Source of the DNA: Neurospora crassa OR74A
Lineage: Eukaryota > Ascomycota > Sordariomycetes > Sordariales > Sordariaceae
Reading direction: 5' to 3'
Assembly: GCF_000182925.2 (NCBI RefSeq)
Contig: NC_026505.1
Span: 4,030,001-4,094,000, forward strand
DNA: 64,000 bases
Shown: positions 62,603 through 64,000 of the stretch, in pieces
How positions within the stretch are numbered: the stretch's first letter is position 1
Layout of the letters: the number at the start of each line of letters is the position of its first letter
Made by a program: the position numbers and the translations under genes
Notes under the pieces: generated by a model
Told to the model about the DNA's origin: nothing
The model's input: only the letters and a program-made list of their open reading frames with translations
Database searches by the model: none

Positions 62603-63088
62603 TAGTGATTATAGTTGAACAGAGGTTCGAAACTGTAGTTTATCAACCGGCTGGATGTTTGCTGAAGATTGAACAGGATAGGATTCGAGTTTGCGTGGGC
62701 AGCATGGTACTGATCCGATCCATTCGAGCGTTCCTGTGCCGGACGGGAAGAGAAAGAAAGAAGTTGATGACGCGATCACGAACGTTCAGACTAGGGCTTG
62801 GCTGCCGAGTCAAAATTTGAGTACACGATCCATAATCACGCATCAACGGTCGTCTGAGGCATAGGTAGATTAGTTGGCGGGGTTGCGCGGCGGCCGCGGG
62901 GAAGGATTTGAGCTGAGGTAAGAAGAGCAAATCGTTCGCAGCAAGAGATATGATGAGACGCGTCAAGCGGGAACCACAAGCTGAAGCCAAGTGGTAGAAG
63001 TCGTGACCCCACAACGAATCACCCCCCACAACGGATCATGTAGCTTCATCACCAGGAACCAGATGACATTGAAAACTGGCCACTTTTA
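62603..63088. other. Short intergenic region between the tRNA and a transposon
   Basis: GC-normal, no gene seen. It ends in TA directly before the CAGTGA end of the transposon. Confidence 0.5.
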
Positions 63089-64000
63089 CAGTGATTTTGA
63101 TACTTTAAAATGCCATAATTTTATTCTTGATGCTCTTGAATGGCATGGAGTGCTGATTCAACTGCTCTCCCTAACTCTTATAGTAGTCTCGTTACTATTA
63201 TTACCGTAGCAACCCTTCTACGCTTAGGGGCTTGCTTTAAAGCTTCACAAACTTGAATAATCTCCTCAATGCATACAAATCTACCGTTACCCCCTTCTTT
63301 AACCTTCCTTTTACCCTTAGGTTTTATTAAGTCTAATTGAGTCTGTAAATATTGAATCTAGTGGTCTTTTGCAGCGAATTCAGTATTCTTCATATCGAGG
63401 GCCTTGGCTACCTTAGTATAAACTATTCTAATATTATAGTTAATAGTAGTTAATTTGCTATAAATACTACCTAATATATCCTTAAATTTCTAGAGAGTTT
63501 TGAAAGTATAATTGGCTTTAAATATTTCGTCCCTGGGTAGCGTTTTAAATAGTAATAGTTGGATTAGTAAAGTATCGTTATTAAGTATAGCCTCGGGGTT
63601 ATTAAGGATAATAAATTTATTTATTAGCTATATCCTAGTCTTTTTAAACCCTAATTTAAAGTTTTTAGAACTTACGCCTAATCGTAAAACTTCCTAATAA
63701 TATTAGAGAAATTATTGTTTATTAACTAGTATAGATACTAGAAAGCTAGCGAAATCCTTAGTTAGATCTCTAAAGTATAATTTTATTACTATAAAGACTA
63801 AATAGTCGAGTAATTGGGTTTTATAAGAAGTATAGGGAAGTAAAAAGAGTAATTAAATATTATATTAAAAAGCCTTAAAGAGGAAGTCGTTAAATAAATA
63901 ATTAGTATACTTATTGAGGATTAAAAGACGCTAATTATCATTGGATAGCTTTATTTCTAGTAAATAAACCTCCTTCAACTACTATTGATACCGGAATGGT
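63089..64000 (-). mobile_element. pogo/Fot1-like DNA transposon, RIP-mutated, cut by the window end
   Basis: Composition drops to AT-rich at about 63090. The boundary is TA followed by CAGTGATTTTGATACTTTAA, matching the TA target site and CAGT ends of the pogo group of Tc1/mariner elements. A transposase relic is inside, on the minus strand. The other end is outside the window. Confidence 0.7.
63178..64000 (-). pseudogene. pogo/Fot1-like transposase, C-terminal part, RIP-killed
   Basis: Minus-strand frame ending at TAA 63178-63180. Family features: KLGFKKTRI*LINKFIILNN near 63600-63670, where the group has GFRxTGIWPxNP (the Trp now a TAG), a helical region, and a C-terminal LQTQLDLIKPKGKRKVKEGG (about 63290-63350) followed by RFVCIEEIIQVCEALKQ. 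Such a basic KxRKKV tail with a final IxxIxxA helix is typical of Fot1/Pot2-type DDE_1 transposases. The region after about 63400 is heavily mutated with TAA/TAG; the last 75 codons are nearly clean. Confidence 0.7.

Overview
The window comes from the nuclear genome of a filamentous ascomycete, most likely a Sordariomycete. Its introns are short and fungal (GT...CTAAC or CTAAT...AG, about 60-75 nt). The proteins are single-copy fungal housekeeping types: an AL-3-type geranylgeranyl diphosphate synthase, a septation-network Cdc14, a Pex24-domain peroxin and a Pom1-type DYRK kinase. Large AT-rich tracts carry the mark of repeat-induced point mutation (RIP): CpA/TpG is nearly absent, TpA is very frequent, CpG is kept, and dead reading frames are interrupted by TAA/TAG.

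Layout. (1) 1-3.52 kb: normal GC, one minus-strand GGPP synthase gene (463-1749). (2) 3.53-35.4 kb: one AT-rich, RIP-killed block with sharp edges. Its right part is a PIF/Harbinger-like DNA transposon (about 23150-35395) into whose transposase frame a chromodomain-type Ty3/Gypsy LTR retrotransposon (24698-32851) has inserted, with an intact 5-bp target duplication. Its left part (3.53-23.0 kb) looks different. It holds at least eight long plus-strand dead reading frames, one resembling DUF6589 proteins and the rest unrecognised. A dispersed palindrome related to TTCGCTCTAATTAGAGCGAA and two tandem-repeat arrays lie among them. Four 100-base N gaps interrupt the region; one looks like an unmerged contig overlap. 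(3) 35.4-48.3 kb: normal genes, cdc14 (+) and a Pex24-family gene (-) converging tail to tail, then pom1 (+) after a 3.9-kb intergenic stretch. (4) 48.3-62.5 kb: a gene-poor 14 kb in which I can support only one 81-residue Cys-containing protein, followed by a tRNA-Ser(AGA). (5) 63.09 kb to the end: the edge of a RIP-mutated pogo/Fot1-like transposon, minus strand, running out of the window.

The housekeeping genes serve unrelated processes: isoprenoid/carotenoid precursor supply, cytokinesis, peroxisome membrane organisation, and polarity/cell-cycle control. There is no sign of a gene cluster. The most unusual content is the 3.5-23 kb block: a dead, strongly strand-biased gene set of unknown origin tied to one palindrome family. 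All frames there were read by eye and none was searched against databases.
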